Origin: Bradyrhizobium mercantei
Lineage (GTDB): Bacteria > Pseudomonadota > Alphaproteobacteria > Rhizobiales > Xanthobacteraceae
DNA length: 41,625 bases
Assembly (NCBI RefSeq): GCF_001982635.1
Contig: NZ_MKFI01000017.1
Span: 1-41,625 of the forward strand
Direction: 5' to 3'
The stretch's first letter is position 1. Each line of letters opens with the position of its first letter. Positions 31,945 to 41,178 of the stretch are shown here, one piece after another. The notes under the pieces are model-generated. The model had not been told where the DNA came from and did no database searches. It saw only the letters and a program-made list of their open reading frames with translations. Both the position numbers and the translations under genes were made by a program.

Positions 31945-33318
31945 TCAGATCAGCTCGCGGAGCGGCCGAAACGCGTCCCGAACTTCTCTGCTGAAGATGT
32001 CGGGCTGCTCCCATGCCGCGAAGTGGCCGCCGGCCTCAGCCTGATGGAAGTAGATCAGCTTGTGATAGGCCTTTTCCGCCCAACTCCGCGGCGCCACAAA
32101 ACTCTCGCCGGGAAATGCGGTGACCGCGGCAGGGATCGTGACATTGGCAGGCAGATACAGGTTGGTCTTGTTCTCCCAGTACAGACGCCCCGACGAGATC
32201 GCGCTGTTGGTGAGCCAGTACAGCGTGATGTTGTCGAGCACGTCGTCACGGGTCAGTGCGCCGGCTGAATGGCCGTTGACGGCATGCCCGAGCACGGCTG
32301 ATTGCATTGCCGATGCCGGCTGGGCATAGCCGTCGCCGTGATCGAGCAACCAGGCGGCGAGACCGGCCGGGGAATCCGCAAACGCCGCAAGCGACTGCGG
32401 GCGCGTGCCCATGATCTGCGCATAGGCACGTCGCTTGGCGAACTGAAGCTTGATCTGCTCGAAGGCGTGCTGCTCCTCCGCAGACAGATTTTCCGGCGCG
32501 GGACCGCCGGTGGAGACCGCCTTGAACACCTCGGGCGGGACCACGCCCGGTAGATTGACATGGATGCCGAGCAGTTCCGGTGCCCCGAGCTTGGCCATTT
32601 CATTGGAGACCGGCGAACCCCAGTCGCCACCCTGCGCCACGAACTTCGTGTAGCCGAGCCGCTTCATCAACTGGACCCAGGCCTGCGCGATGCGCTTCGG
32701 ATCCCAGCCGACTGTGGTCGGCTTGCCGGAAAAACCGTAGCCCGGCATCGACGGGATCACGAGGTGGAACGCGTCCGATGCGCTGCCGCCGTGCGCGGTG
32801 GGATTGGTCAGGGGATCGATGATCTTCATCTGCTCGATCACCGACCCCGGCCAGCCATGCGTGACGATCATCGGCAGGGCATTGTCGTGCTTGGAGCGAA
32901 CGTGAATGAAGTGGATGTCGAGCCCGTCGATCTCGGTGATGAACTGCGGCAGCGCGTTGAGCCGCGCTTCTACTTTCCGCCAGTCATAATCGGTCTGCCA
33001 GTAGCGGACGAGATCGCGCAGCATGGCTTGCGGGACGCCCTGGGAGTCGTCGTCGACGGTCTCCTTGTCGGACCATCGGGTCGCCGCCAGGCGGCGGCGA
33101 AGGTCGACCAGGTCTGCCTCGGGGATATCGATGCGGAACGGGCGGATCGCGTCATTGGTGGCCGCCGCGGCGGGATGCGAGGGGAATAGGCTGGCGGCGC
33201 CGACGGCGGCAAGGCCCAACGCCGCGCCCGTGAGCAGCTTGCGTCTGTCGTGGTCGATCGCTTCCGGAGTCGGCTGGCTCATCGCGATTGCAACTGCTGT
33301 CTTCGATGTCGTGGTCAT
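31945..33318 (-). CDS. Tat-exported epoxide hydrolase
   Basis: This is a 457-residue protein. An N-terminal Tat signal (DHDRRKLLTGAALGLAAVGA, Arg25-Arg26) directs it to the periplasm after folding. The N-terminal EHN domain (about 58-150, FRIDIPEADLVDLRRRLAAT) is typical of microsomal-type epoxide hydrolases. The catalytic domain has HGWPGS (154-159) and the nucleophile Asp232 in QGGDWGSP, with the Glu/His partners further on (YFHQAEAGGHFAAWEQP). The ATG at 33318 overlaps the stop of the upstream cysteine-hydrolase gene (ATGA), so they are coupled. A periplasmic epoxide hydrolase with an EHN domain suggests detoxification of an externally encountered epoxide. Confidence 0.9.
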   Translation of the reverse strand: MTTTSKTAVAIAMSQPTPEAIDHDRRKLLTGAALGLAAVGAASLFPSHPAAAATNDAIRPFRIDIPEADLVDLRRRLAATRWSDKETVDDDSQGVPQAMLRDLVRYWQTDYDWRKVEARLNALPQFITEIDGLDIHFIHVRSKHDNALPMIVTHGWPGSVIEQMKIIDPLTNPTAHGGSASDAFHLVIPSMPGYGFSGKPTTVGWDPKRIAQAWVQLMKRLGYTKFVAQGGDWGSPVSNEMAKLGAPELLGIHVNLPGVVPPEVFKAVSTGGPAPENLSAEEQHAFEQIKLQFAKRRAYAQIMGTRPQSLAAFADSPAGLAAWLLDHGDGYAQPASAMQSAVLGHAVNGHSAGALTRDDVLDNITLYWLTNSAISSGRLYWENKTNLYLPANVTIPAAVTAFPGESFVAPRSWAEKAYHKLIYFHQAEAGGHFAAWEQPDIFSREVRDAFRPLRELI

Positions 33319-33965
33319 TTCACTGTCTCCTTGGAATCGGAGGCCGCCGGCAAGGCCGCGATCACCTCCGTTGTTGTCAGGATGGAATGGGCGTAGGTCG
33401 GCCCGTTGAGCTCGTGCGCGGCATGCATCATGTCGTGCGAGAAGGCGGCGGTGGCGTCGCGCACCAGCGTCACGTGGTAGCCGAGCTCCATCGCGAAACG
33501 CGCGGTCGATTCGATGCAGGTGTTGGCCAGCAGACCGACCACGATCACATGCGTGATGCCTTTCTGCTTCAGCAGGAAATCGAGATTGGTGTTGGCGAAG
33601 CCGCTCTGCCCCCAATGCTCCCCGGCGATCAGATCGCTGGGCCTGGGCGCGAAATCCGGATGCCATTCGCCACCCCACTCGCCGCGTGCAAAGCTGTGAC
33701 GCTGCATGATCAAACGTTGCGACGGGTTGGGATGATCCCAGTCCTCATAGTCGCCCGGCTCCCAGCGCCGGTGCGGGACGATCGCCACCTGGATGCCGGC
33801 GGCCCTGACCGCGCGATCAAGCCGGCGCAGATTGTCGAGCAGCCCGACCTCGTCGGCGATCGGCTTGATGCGCGGAAACACCTTGCCGCCCTCGGACAGG
33901 AAGTCATTGTAGGGGTCGACCAGAAGCAGCGCAGTTCGCTCGCGTGGATAGACGGTCTCGGACAT
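33315..33965 (-). CDS. Isochorismatase-like cysteine hydrolase with an altered triad
   Basis: This is a 216-residue protein of the isochorismatase-like fold. The Asp of the catalytic triad is Asp17 (TALLLVDPYNDF) and the nucleophile is Cys150 (GLLANTCIESTAR). The usual triad Lys, six residues before the F-x-x-T-x-L stretch, is not found: that position reads His117 in IAGEHWGQSGFANTNLDFL. I recall a subgroup with the same EHW-like change, so it may still be an active amidohydrolase or a binding protein. GGGAG sits 6 nt before the ATG at 33965. It is coupled (ATGA) to the epoxide hydrolase and 57 nt downstream of the VOC gene. Confidence 0.85.
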   Translation of the reverse strand: MSETVYPRERTALLLVDPYNDFLSEGGKVFPRIKPIADEVGLLDNLRRLDRAVRAAGIQVAIVPHRRWEPGDYEDWDHPNPSQRLIMQRHSFARGEWGGEWHPDFAPRPSDLIAGEHWGQSGFANTNLDFLLKQKGITHVIVVGLLANTCIESTARFAMELGYHVTLVRDATAAFSHDMMHAAHELNGPTYAHSILTTTEVIAALPAASDSKETVK

Positions 33966-34022
33966 CGATCACTCCCTGGCCACCAGGCGGCCGGTTGGAT
34001 TTGCTGCAATGACGCGCTTGGT

Positions 34023-34628
34023 TTACTCCGGCAGCGGCTTGCCGGCCTGCTCGCGGACGATGTAGTCGGCGTACCAATCGGGCCAGTTCGCATCGTGCCC
34101 GCCGGTCCGCTTCTCATGCTCGCCATGGGCTTTGGCTGCGCGGATCAGCGCAGCAGCGAGATCGGCAGACGAGGAGAAGTTCGTGCTGTTGCCGTCGACC
34201 CGCCCGGGCAGGCGTTGCGTGACCTGCTGCAGCAGCCAGACATTGCCGTCGGGATCGTTGAACGTGGCGAGCGCGCCATAGCTTGGCCGCTCCGGGTCTG
34301 GTCCCTTGATGCGGCCTTCGGCGCCGCGGTGAAACACCTCGCTGACATCGGCGCCGCGCGCGATCAGTTCGGCACGTGCCGCTTCGATATCATTGACGAT
34401 CAGGAAGCGCGGCAGCCCGGCTCCCGCGCCGAGATGGATCGAGGTCGGCGAACCCGGCGGCGTGAGTTGCACGGCGCGCGAACCGTCGGGCCTGACGAAG
34501 TCGGCATCAAGCCGCCAGCCGAGGTCCTGGTAAAAGCGCTTGGCGCGATCGACATCGGCGACGGGAATGACGACGACCTCGAGCTTCAAATCGACTTTGG
34601 CCGCTGCCGGCGCCTGTTCGGTGGTCAT
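34023..34628 (-). CDS. VOC-family (glyoxalase/dioxygenase-fold) protein
   Basis: This is a 201-residue protein. The VOC fold starts at VVVIPVADVDRAKRFYQDLG, with the second half at FLIVNDIEAARAELIARGAD and a YGALATFNDPDGNVWLLQQV end, where a Glu is replaced by neutral residues in part. A C-terminal extension (SSADLAAALIRAAKAHGEHE onwards) is helical. GGAG lies 6 nt before the ATG at 34628. It is the first gene of the minus-strand detox-type operon and divergent from the HxlR regulator, with a palindrome between them. VOC proteins of this size often act on aldehydes, quinones or antibiotics. The metal ligands cannot be assigned with confidence. Confidence 0.82.
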   Translation of the reverse strand: MTTEQAPAAAKVDLKLEVVVIPVADVDRAKRFYQDLGWRLDADFVRPDGSRAVQLTPPGSPTSIHLGAGAGLPRFLIVNDIEAARAELIARGADVSEVFHRGAEGRIKGPDPERPSYGALATFNDPDGNVWLLQQVTQRLPGRVDGNSTNFSSSADLAAALIRAAKAHGEHEKRTGGHDANWPDWYADYIVREQAGKPLPE

Positions 34629-34701
34629 TGCTCGCTCCTTGGTGATGAAAGACCGGGCCCAAAGTGGCCCATTGCATTTGCGATGATGCCGGGCCATATT
34701 G

Positions 34702-34716
34702 CTATGAAAATCATAG
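34702..34716. promoter_or_regulatory. HxlR operator candidate
   Basis: CTATGA-AAA-TCATAG is a perfect 6-bp palindrome with a 3-bp centre, placed between the divergent HxlR gene (starts 34742) and the VOC-led operon (starts 34628). Its AT-rich character and position fit an autoregulatory HxlR-type site. Confidence 0.6.
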
Positions 34717-34741
34717 TAACAAGCCCGATGAAAAAATCGTG

Positions 34742-35248
34742 ATGACGAAAATCAAGGACAACACGACTGACCAAACGCTGTGTCCGGTCGCCCGCGCCGA
34801 GGCCGTCGTGGGCGACCGCTGGACTGTACTGGTTCTGCGCGAATTGTTCGCGCGCAGTCATCGCTTCGAGGAGATCCAGGCACAGACCGGCGGCACGCCG
34901 CAGATGATCACCGCACGACTGAAAAAGCTGGAGGCGGACGGTCTGGTGACGCGGCGCGTCTACAACAAGCACCCGTTGCGCCACGAATATCACCTCACCG
35001 AGAAAGGCACGGCGTTCTTTCCGGTGCTGATGGCGCTGCGCGCCTGGGGTGAGGCCTGGTGCAAGTCACCCAGGGATGGCCGCGCCATGAATTACACGCA
35101 CATCACCTGCGGCAAGCCGGCCGGGCTCGGCCCGGTCTGCGAGTCCTGCGGCGAGCCGGTGCGTCGCGACGACATGGTTGGAGAGCGGACACCCAAATAT
35201 CAAAAAGAGCGCGACGCGCGATGGGAAGCCTTCAAGGCGAGCCGCTGA
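34742..35248 (+). CDS. HxlR-family transcriptional regulator
   Basis: This is a 168-residue winged-helix protein. The conserved Cys14 (TLCPVARAEAVVGDRWTVLV) heads the HxlR domain, with the recognition helix in TPQMITARLKKLEADGLVTR and the wing RRVYNKHPLRHEYHLTEKG. HxlR members often sense aldehydes or oxidants through this cysteine. Unusually it has a C-terminal tail with His120, Cys123, Cys133 and Cys136 (THITCGKPAGLGPVCESCGE) that looks like a zinc-ribbon-type site. The start at 34742 lies after the operator; upstream in-frame codons are unlikely. It probably controls the divergent VOC/cysteine hydrolase/epoxide hydrolase/ABM operon and the tautomerase downstream. Confidence 0.9.
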   Translation: MTKIKDNTTDQTLCPVARAEAVVGDRWTVLVLRELFARSHRFEEIQAQTGGTPQMITARLKKLEADGLVTRRVYNKHPLRHEYHLTEKGTAFFPVLMALRAWGEAWCKSPRDGRAMNYTHITCGKPAGLGPVCESCGEPVRRDDMVGERTPKYQKERDARWEAFKASR

Positions 35249-35359
35249 CCCATTTGGGACCAATGACGAAGCGGACAACGCAATCGCCGTCAGACCAATG
35301 AAGCACCTCGATCACGCGGGTCTCTTATGGACGAGCCCCGTATCACACAGGAGACCACC

Positions 35360-35743
35360 ATGCCATTCGTTCGTATCGACCTGAAGCGCGGCAAGTCCGC
35401 CCAATATCGCAAGACCCTGGGCGAGATCGTCTACAAGGCGATGCGCGACACCATCAACGTGCCGGAGAATGACAAGTTTCAGATCATTACCGAGCACGAT
35501 CGCGGCGAGCTGAACTACGCCGACAACTATCTCGGCAACACCTACAGCGATGACCTCATCTTCATCCAGATCACCATGAATGCCGGACGTACGGTCGAGA
35601 TGAAGAAGGCGTTCTACAAGCGCATCGTCGACGATTTCCAGAGCCAGTTGCAGGGACGCCCGGACGATATCTTCATCAACCTGGTCGAGGTCACCAAGGA
35701 AAACTGGTCGTTCGGCAACGGCATCGCGCAATACGCGAGCTGA
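35360..35743 (+). CDS. Tautomerase-superfamily protein
   Basis: This is a 127-residue protein whose start at 35360 exposes Pro2 (MPFVRIDL), the catalytic N-terminal proline of the 4-oxalocrotonate tautomerase/MIF superfamily. The double-length arrangement (YRKTLGEIVYKAMRDTINVP and a second half IFIQITMNAGRTVEMKKAFY) fits the longer members. AGGAG lies 6 nt upstream; the frame is open further upstream, but this start is clearly the functional one because Pro2 is required. It follows HxlR by 111 nt on the same strand and may share its control. The substrate could be an enol or unsaturated acid produced by the detox genes (inference). Confidence 0.88.
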   Translation: MPFVRIDLKRGKSAQYRKTLGEIVYKAMRDTINVPENDKFQIITEHDRGELNYADNYLGNTYSDDLIFIQITMNAGRTVEMKKAFYKRIVDDFQSQLQGRPDDIFINLVEVTKENWSFGNGIAQYAS

Positions 35744-35872
35744 CCGCAGAACAGGCATGCGCCGGACGGCGGGTCGCCTTGCCCGGCGGCTTGCCGTCCG
35801 CAGCTTGCGGCCGACGTTGCCAGCACGCATAGTGCCGCCCGTGCACGAACAACAACAAGCAGGGAGGCAACC

Positions 35873-36760
35873 ATGAGGACGATCGCAGCCGCGCTGTGCG
35901 CGCTCGCGCTGATCGCAACCGGTGCGCAGGCACAGACGCTGAAGGATTTCATGGCAACGGTCATGAAGAAATGGACCGCGCCGTTCGAACCGTACGAGCT
36001 CATCGACAATATCTACTATGTGGGCACCGACGGGATCGCGGTCTACATCATCAAGACGTCGCAGGGGCTGATCCTGATGGACACGGCGATGCAGCAGTCG
36101 ACCGGCATGATCAAGGACAACATCACCAGGCTCGGCTTCAAGGAAGCCGACATCAAGATCATCCTCAACAGCCACGCCCATCTCGATCACACCGGCGGCT
36201 TTGCCGAGATCAAGCAGGAGACCGGCGCGCAAATGATCGCCGGCGAGCGCGACAAGCCGCTGCTCGAGGGCGGCTACTATCCGGGCGACGAGAGCAACGC
36301 CGATCTTGCGTTTACGCCTGTGAAGGTCGACCGCACCGTCAAGGAAGGCGACAAGGTGACGCTCGGCGATGTGACGCTGACCGCGCATGCGACGCCCGGC
36401 CATTCGCCCGGCTGCACCAGCTGGGAGATGACGGTGAAGGACGGCAACCAGCAGCGCAACGTGCTGTTCTTCTGCAGCGGAACCGTGGCGCTGAACCGGC
36501 TGGTCGGCCGCCCGACCTATCCCGGCATCGTCGACGACTACCGCTCGACCTTCGCCAAGGTCAAGGCGATGAAGGTCGACGTGCTGCTCGGGCCGCATCC
36601 GGAGGTCTACGACATGCAGGCCAAGCGCGCGCAGATGAAGGACGGCGCGCCGAACCCGTTCGTGAAGCCGGGCGAGAACGCCACCTATGTGGCGGCTCTC
36701 GAGCAGGATTTCGACAAGCAGCTCGCCAAGCAGACCGCCGCGCTGCAGAAGGCCAATTAG
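35873..36760 (+). CDS. blaBJP: Subclass B3 metallo-beta-lactamase (BJP-1-like)
   Basis: This is a 295-residue exported zinc enzyme. Residues 1-20 are a signal peptide (MRTIAALCALALIATGAQA-like). The mature start QTLKDF is followed by HAHLDH (His101, His103, Asp105, His106), His177 in TPGHSPG and His242 in LGPHPE, the complete B3 ligand set. Long stretches (WTAPFEPYELIDNIYYVGTD, GIAVYIIKTSQGLILMDTAM) agree closely with my recollection of BJP-1 of Bradyrhizobium, which hydrolyses carbapenems and other beta-lactams. GGGAGG lies 5-10 nt before the ATG. There is no LysR or penicillin-sensing gene next to it. Whether it is expressed or confers resistance cannot be seen. Confidence 0.92.
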   Translation: MRTIAAALCALALIATGAQAQTLKDFMATVMKKWTAPFEPYELIDNIYYVGTDGIAVYIIKTSQGLILMDTAMQQSTGMIKDNITRLGFKEADIKIILNSHAHLDHTGGFAEIKQETGAQMIAGERDKPLLEGGYYPGDESNADLAFTPVKVDRTVKEGDKVTLGDVTLTAHATPGHSPGCTSWEMTVKDGNQQRNVLFFCSGTVALNRLVGRPTYPGIVDDYRSTFAKVKAMKVDVLLGPHPEVYDMQAKRAQMKDGAPNPFVKPGENATYVAALEQDFDKQLAKQTAALQKAN

Positions 36761-36781
36761 GGCCATCGCCAAACGTCGCCC

Positions 36782-36881
36782 CGTCATCCTGAGGAGCGCG
36801 CAGCGCGTCTCGAAGGATGTACGGCCCGGCCGGTGGCCACGCCCCCTTCGAGGCTCGCTCCGCTCGCACCTCAGGATGACG
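36782..36881. repeat. Palindromic repeat (gtcatcctgag type)
   Basis: The outer arms cgtcatcctgag and ctcaggatgacg (36782-36793, 36870-36881) and inner arms around cgaag/cttcg form a long hairpin. It is a dispersed Bradyrhizobium-type repeat lying between the lactamase and benzoylformate decarboxylase genes. Confidence 0.85.
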
Positions 36882-36932
36882 TGGATTCGGCCGTTGCCGC
36901 GGCAACTATGGAGGCTGCGGCTTGACATCGTC

Positions 36933-36960
36933 AGGCAATCCATCGACAGGTGGATTGCCT
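36933..36960. repeat. Short hairpin AGGCAATCCA/TGGATTGCCT
   Basis: Perfect 10-bp arms (36933-36942, 36951-36960) and an 8-nt loop. A looser T-rich stretch follows (ttccgctttt). It resembles the inner part of the repeat at 25135-25221, so it is probably a remnant of that family and could act as a terminator for upstream transcription. Confidence 0.6.
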
Positions 36961-37018
36961 TTCCGCTTTTGCCGCGCGCAATGACGGAACGTAACAAGAC
37001 CGCAATGGGAGCCGCCCG

Positions 37019-38644
<1,626 letters not shown>

Positions 38645-38691
38645 GGACCAGACGCGGGCTCGCACGCACTCGTAAGGATGCCACCGGCGGC

Positions 38692-38886
38692 TGGGTTTCC
38701 TCCCCCCTTGCGGGGGAGGGTTAGGGAGAGGGGTGCCACACGGCATGCTCTCTCGAATATGAGTCTCACTCAATATGAGTCTCAACAAAACCCGATCGAG
38801 ATTGCGAAAGCGATACTCACATCAATACCTCGCCCGGGGCTTACCCCTCTCCCCAGCCCTCCCCCGCAAGGGGGGAGGGAGCCCGG
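38692..38886. repeat. Palindromic repeat R2 (same family as R1 and R3)
   Basis: The left arm (about 38697-38738, tcctccccccttgcgggggagggttaggg core) and right arm (about 38840-38882) face each other. A 16-bp-period direct repeat AATATGAGTCTCA (38756-38768, 38772-38784) sits between them. About 90 bp of R2 (from 38675) are nearly the same as 41180-41268, in the same orientation. Confidence 0.8.
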
Positions 38887-38895
38887 TCGGCGTGC

Positions 38896-40437
38896 TCACC
38901 TCACGAGTGCCGGCTCGTGCTTCAGCTCTGACGGCGCCGGCACCTCGCAGCCGGTGGCGCAGCAGCGGCCGGGCTGCTTCGATACCCGTTGGCCCTCGTC
39001 GACGAGGCCGCGGCCGAGCAGATTCTCGACCAGTTCGGCCTTCTCCATCACGGGATAATTGCGCCAGATCTCGCGCTTCATCGCCTCCGGCGAGCCGCCG
39101 CCGTGCAGCGAGATCACCGAGTACCAGCCGGCTTCGTGCGACACCGTGAGGTCCTCGATCAGCCGCGCCACCTCGGCGCGCTGCTCGGCGGGGATATCGG
39201 GACGACCGCCCATCACGGCCGCGAGCGAGGCGCGCGTTTCCGGATTGTGGTCCTCGTCGGGACCCGGCAGCGCCACGATCAAGCCGCCGGAGACGTAATG
39301 CGCGACGCGGTGCATGTCGTAGATCTTGGTTGCCAGCAACAGCTTGCCGATGTTCGAGAACACCGCGTCCGGCATCACCGAACCGGCCGGGTCCTTCGTG
39401 CAATAGACCGAGGACGCGACGCCGCAGGCATAGAAGCTCTCGGTGATGGTGATGAGCTCGACCATCGCCTCGCGGATATGGGCGTGCTTTTCGGCATCGA
39501 GCCCGTTGGCCTCGATCATCAACGCGCCGGCGCCGATCAGGAGATCGCCGAAGCCGGCGCGCGCGCCGATGCAGGAATGCCGGTGATGCGTGGCGTAGGA
39601 GGTGGTGAGGAAGCCGCCCTCCTCGGTCTCGCCGGCGAGGAAGACGCGGTCATGCGGCACGAACACGTCGTCGAAGATCACGACGCCGACCGACTGGCCG
39701 TACTTCGCCGAGAATTTTGCCGCGGCATCGCCGGGCCGGCCGGCCGGGCGCGCCACGATCGTGACGCCGGGCGCATCGATCGGCACGGCGCAACACACCG
39801 CAAAATCCTTGTCGTCGGGCACATGGGTGCGGCACGGCATGACCAGGAATTCGTGCATGTAGGGCGCGCCGGTCACGATCGCCTTGGTGCCGCGGATCAC
39901 GATGCCGTCCGGGCGACGCTCGCTGATGTGGACATAGACGTCCGGATTGGCCTGCAGGCCCGGACGCTTGGAGCGGTCGCCCTTGGCATCGGTCATGGCG
40001 ACGCCGAGCGTCAGGTCCTGGTCCTGCACCTCGTGCAGATAGTTGAGGAAGCGCTGGCTGTAATCGGTGCCGTGGCGATCGTCGGTCAGCCTGGTCGCCT
40101 GGTAGAGCCCGTTGAGCGCATCATGGGTGAGATAGCGCTGCGCGCAGCCTGAGGTGCGGCACACCAGCCGCACCGCCTCGAGCTTGTAGAGCAGGTCCTG
40201 CGAGCTCTCGTTGATGTGGAGCATTCGGTTGACGGTCTTGCCCGAGGTCGCCTGCCGCGCCGTCATGATCGGCGCATGCTCCGCGCGATGCGCGAAATCA
40301 TAGGTGACGCCGACACCGGCGACGCCCGGCGCCAGCAACGGCTCGTCCGCGACGCTCGCCACCGCCTCGCCGTTGACGAACACCCGTGGTCTGTAGCGGC
40401 GCAGGGATTCCCGGTAGTCGGCGGCCGTCATCAGCAT
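38896..40437 (-). CDS. 4-hydroxybutyryl-CoA dehydratase / HpaB-family enzyme with altered cluster ligands
   Basis: This is a 513-residue flavoprotein that aligns, from memory, over most of its length with 4-hydroxybutyryl-CoA dehydratase (MLMTAADYRESLRRYRPRVF, AMTDAKGDRSKRPG, PDGIVIRGTKAIVTGAP, VVIFDDVFVPHDRVFL). Cluster ligands of the true enzyme are Cys99, Cys103, His292 and Cys299. The aligned positions here are Cys98 (SGCAQR), Tyr102, His285 (HHRHSCIG) and Ala292, so two [4Fe-4S] ligands are missing. The nearby Cys93 and Cys289 could partly substitute. It may be a dehydratase that works without the cluster or a related FAD/FADH2 enzyme. The tail has three Cys (RCCATGC, about 491-497). GGGAG lies upstream of ATG 40437. 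Divergent from the TetR gene. Confidence 0.75.
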   Translation of the reverse strand: MLMTAADYRESLRRYRPRVFVNGEAVASVADEPLLAPGVAGVGVTYDFAHRAEHAPIMTARQATSGKTVNRMLHINESSQDLLYKLEAVRLVCRTSGCAQRYLTHDALNGLYQATRLTDDRHGTDYSQRFLNYLHEVQDQDLTLGVAMTDAKGDRSKRPGLQANPDVYVHISERRPDGIVIRGTKAIVTGAPYMHEFLVMPCRTHVPDDKDFAVCCAVPIDAPGVTIVARPAGRPGDAAAKFSAKYGQSVGVVIFDDVFVPHDRVFLAGETEEGGFLTTSYATHHRHSCIGARAGFGDLLIGAGALMIEANGLDAEKHAHIREAMVELITITESFYACGVASSVYCTKDPAGSVMPDAVFSNIGKLLLATKIYDMHRVAHYVSGGLIVALPGPDEDHNPETRASLAAVMGGRPDIPAEQRAEVARLIEDLTVSHEAGWYSVISLHGGGSPEAMKREIWRNYPVMEKAELVENLLGRGLVDEGQRVSKQPGRCCATGCEVPAPSELKHEPALVR

Positions 40438-40461
40438 GGCGCTTCTCCCTTGCTCATTTAT

Positions 40462-40493
40462 TTGAACATTGTTAAATTATTGAACACTGTTAG
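40462..40493. promoter_or_regulatory. Two TetR-type half-palindromic sites in tandem
   Basis: TTGAACATTGTTAA (40462-40475) and TTGAACACTGTTAG (40480-40493) are two near-copies, 18 bp apart start to start, each imperfectly palindromic (TTGAACA against TGTTA). They fill the AT-rich gap between the two divergent genes, where a TetR repressor would be expected to bind. Confidence 0.6.
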
Positions 40494-40519
40494 AATTGAG
40501 TCAAGAACGGATTCGCCGG

Positions 40520-41140
40520 ATGCAGATGCGCGAGAGCAGGAAGGAAGCGGTCAGCCGCCACAAGCGGGAGCTGATCCTCGACGCGGCGCGCAGTGTATTC
40601 GCCGAAGAAGGGCTGGAGGGCGCGAGCCTGCGGGCGATCGCGACGCGGGCCGGCTACACGCCGGCGGCGCTGTATTTTCATTTCGATTCCAAGGAAGCGA
40701 TCTATGCCGAAGTGCTGCGGCAATCGCTGGCCTCGCTGGGCGAGGCCGTCAACGCGGCGGTCGCGACCACGCGCGGCGCCAAGCAGAGGCTGCACGCTGC
40801 CGGCATGGGCTTCTTCCGCTACTATGCGGACAATCCGCGCGACCTCGATCTCGGCTTCTATCTGTTCCGCGGCGGCATGAAGCCGGCCGGGCTCGGCCAC
40901 GACCGCGACCACGCGCTGAACGCCGCGCTGGAGGCCGCACTGCACCCGATCGCGGAGGCCGCCGAGGCGCTCGGCGCGTCAAGGCAAATGGCCAACACGG
41001 TGATGGTGGACTGCTTCGCCCACGCCACCGGCCTGCTGCTGTTGCTGCACACCGGCCGCATCAGGATGTTCGGCGCCTCGGCCCCCGATCTGATGGACGC
41101 CTATCTGCGCGAGAAGATCGCGCAACTCCGCAAGGAGTGA
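40520..41140 (+). CDS. TetR-family transcriptional regulator
   Basis: This is a 206-residue protein. The HTH spans about 15-60 (ILDAARSVFAEEGLEGASLR, AIATRAGYTPAALYFHFDSK). The rest is helical, as in TetR ligand domains, with HATGLLLLLHTGRIRMFG near the C-terminus. Starts at 40520 or 40526 both fit; a TTG at 40496 would add 8 residues and overlap the operator. It is divergent from the dehydratase-like gene across an 82-bp gap holding two putative operators, so it probably represses that gene and itself, with a CoA-ester or acid as inducer (inference). Downstream is only repeat R3 and the IS element. Confidence 0.9.
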   Translation: MQMRESRKEAVSRHKRELILDAARSVFAEEGLEGASLRAIATRAGYTPAALYFHFDSKEAIYAEVLRQSLASLGEAVNAAVATTRGAKQRLHAAGMGFFRYYADNPRDLDLGFYLFRGGMKPAGLGHDRDHALNAALEAALHPIAEAAEALGASRQMANTVMVDCFAHATGLLLLLHTGRIRMFGASAPDLMDAYLREKIAQLRKE

Positions 41141-41178
41141 GAGTGCGTGGATCAAGTCATGGACTTCCGCGCGCGAAA

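Noticed and set aside
33319..33678. N-terminal extension of the Tat epoxide hydrolase
   Set aside because: It is a shadow of the isochorismatase-like gene; the Tat signal and ATGA coupling place the start at 33318.
38756..38784. AATATGAGTCTCA direct repeats as the start of a CRISPR array
   Set aside because: Only two copies with a 16-bp period and no spacer-sized gaps.
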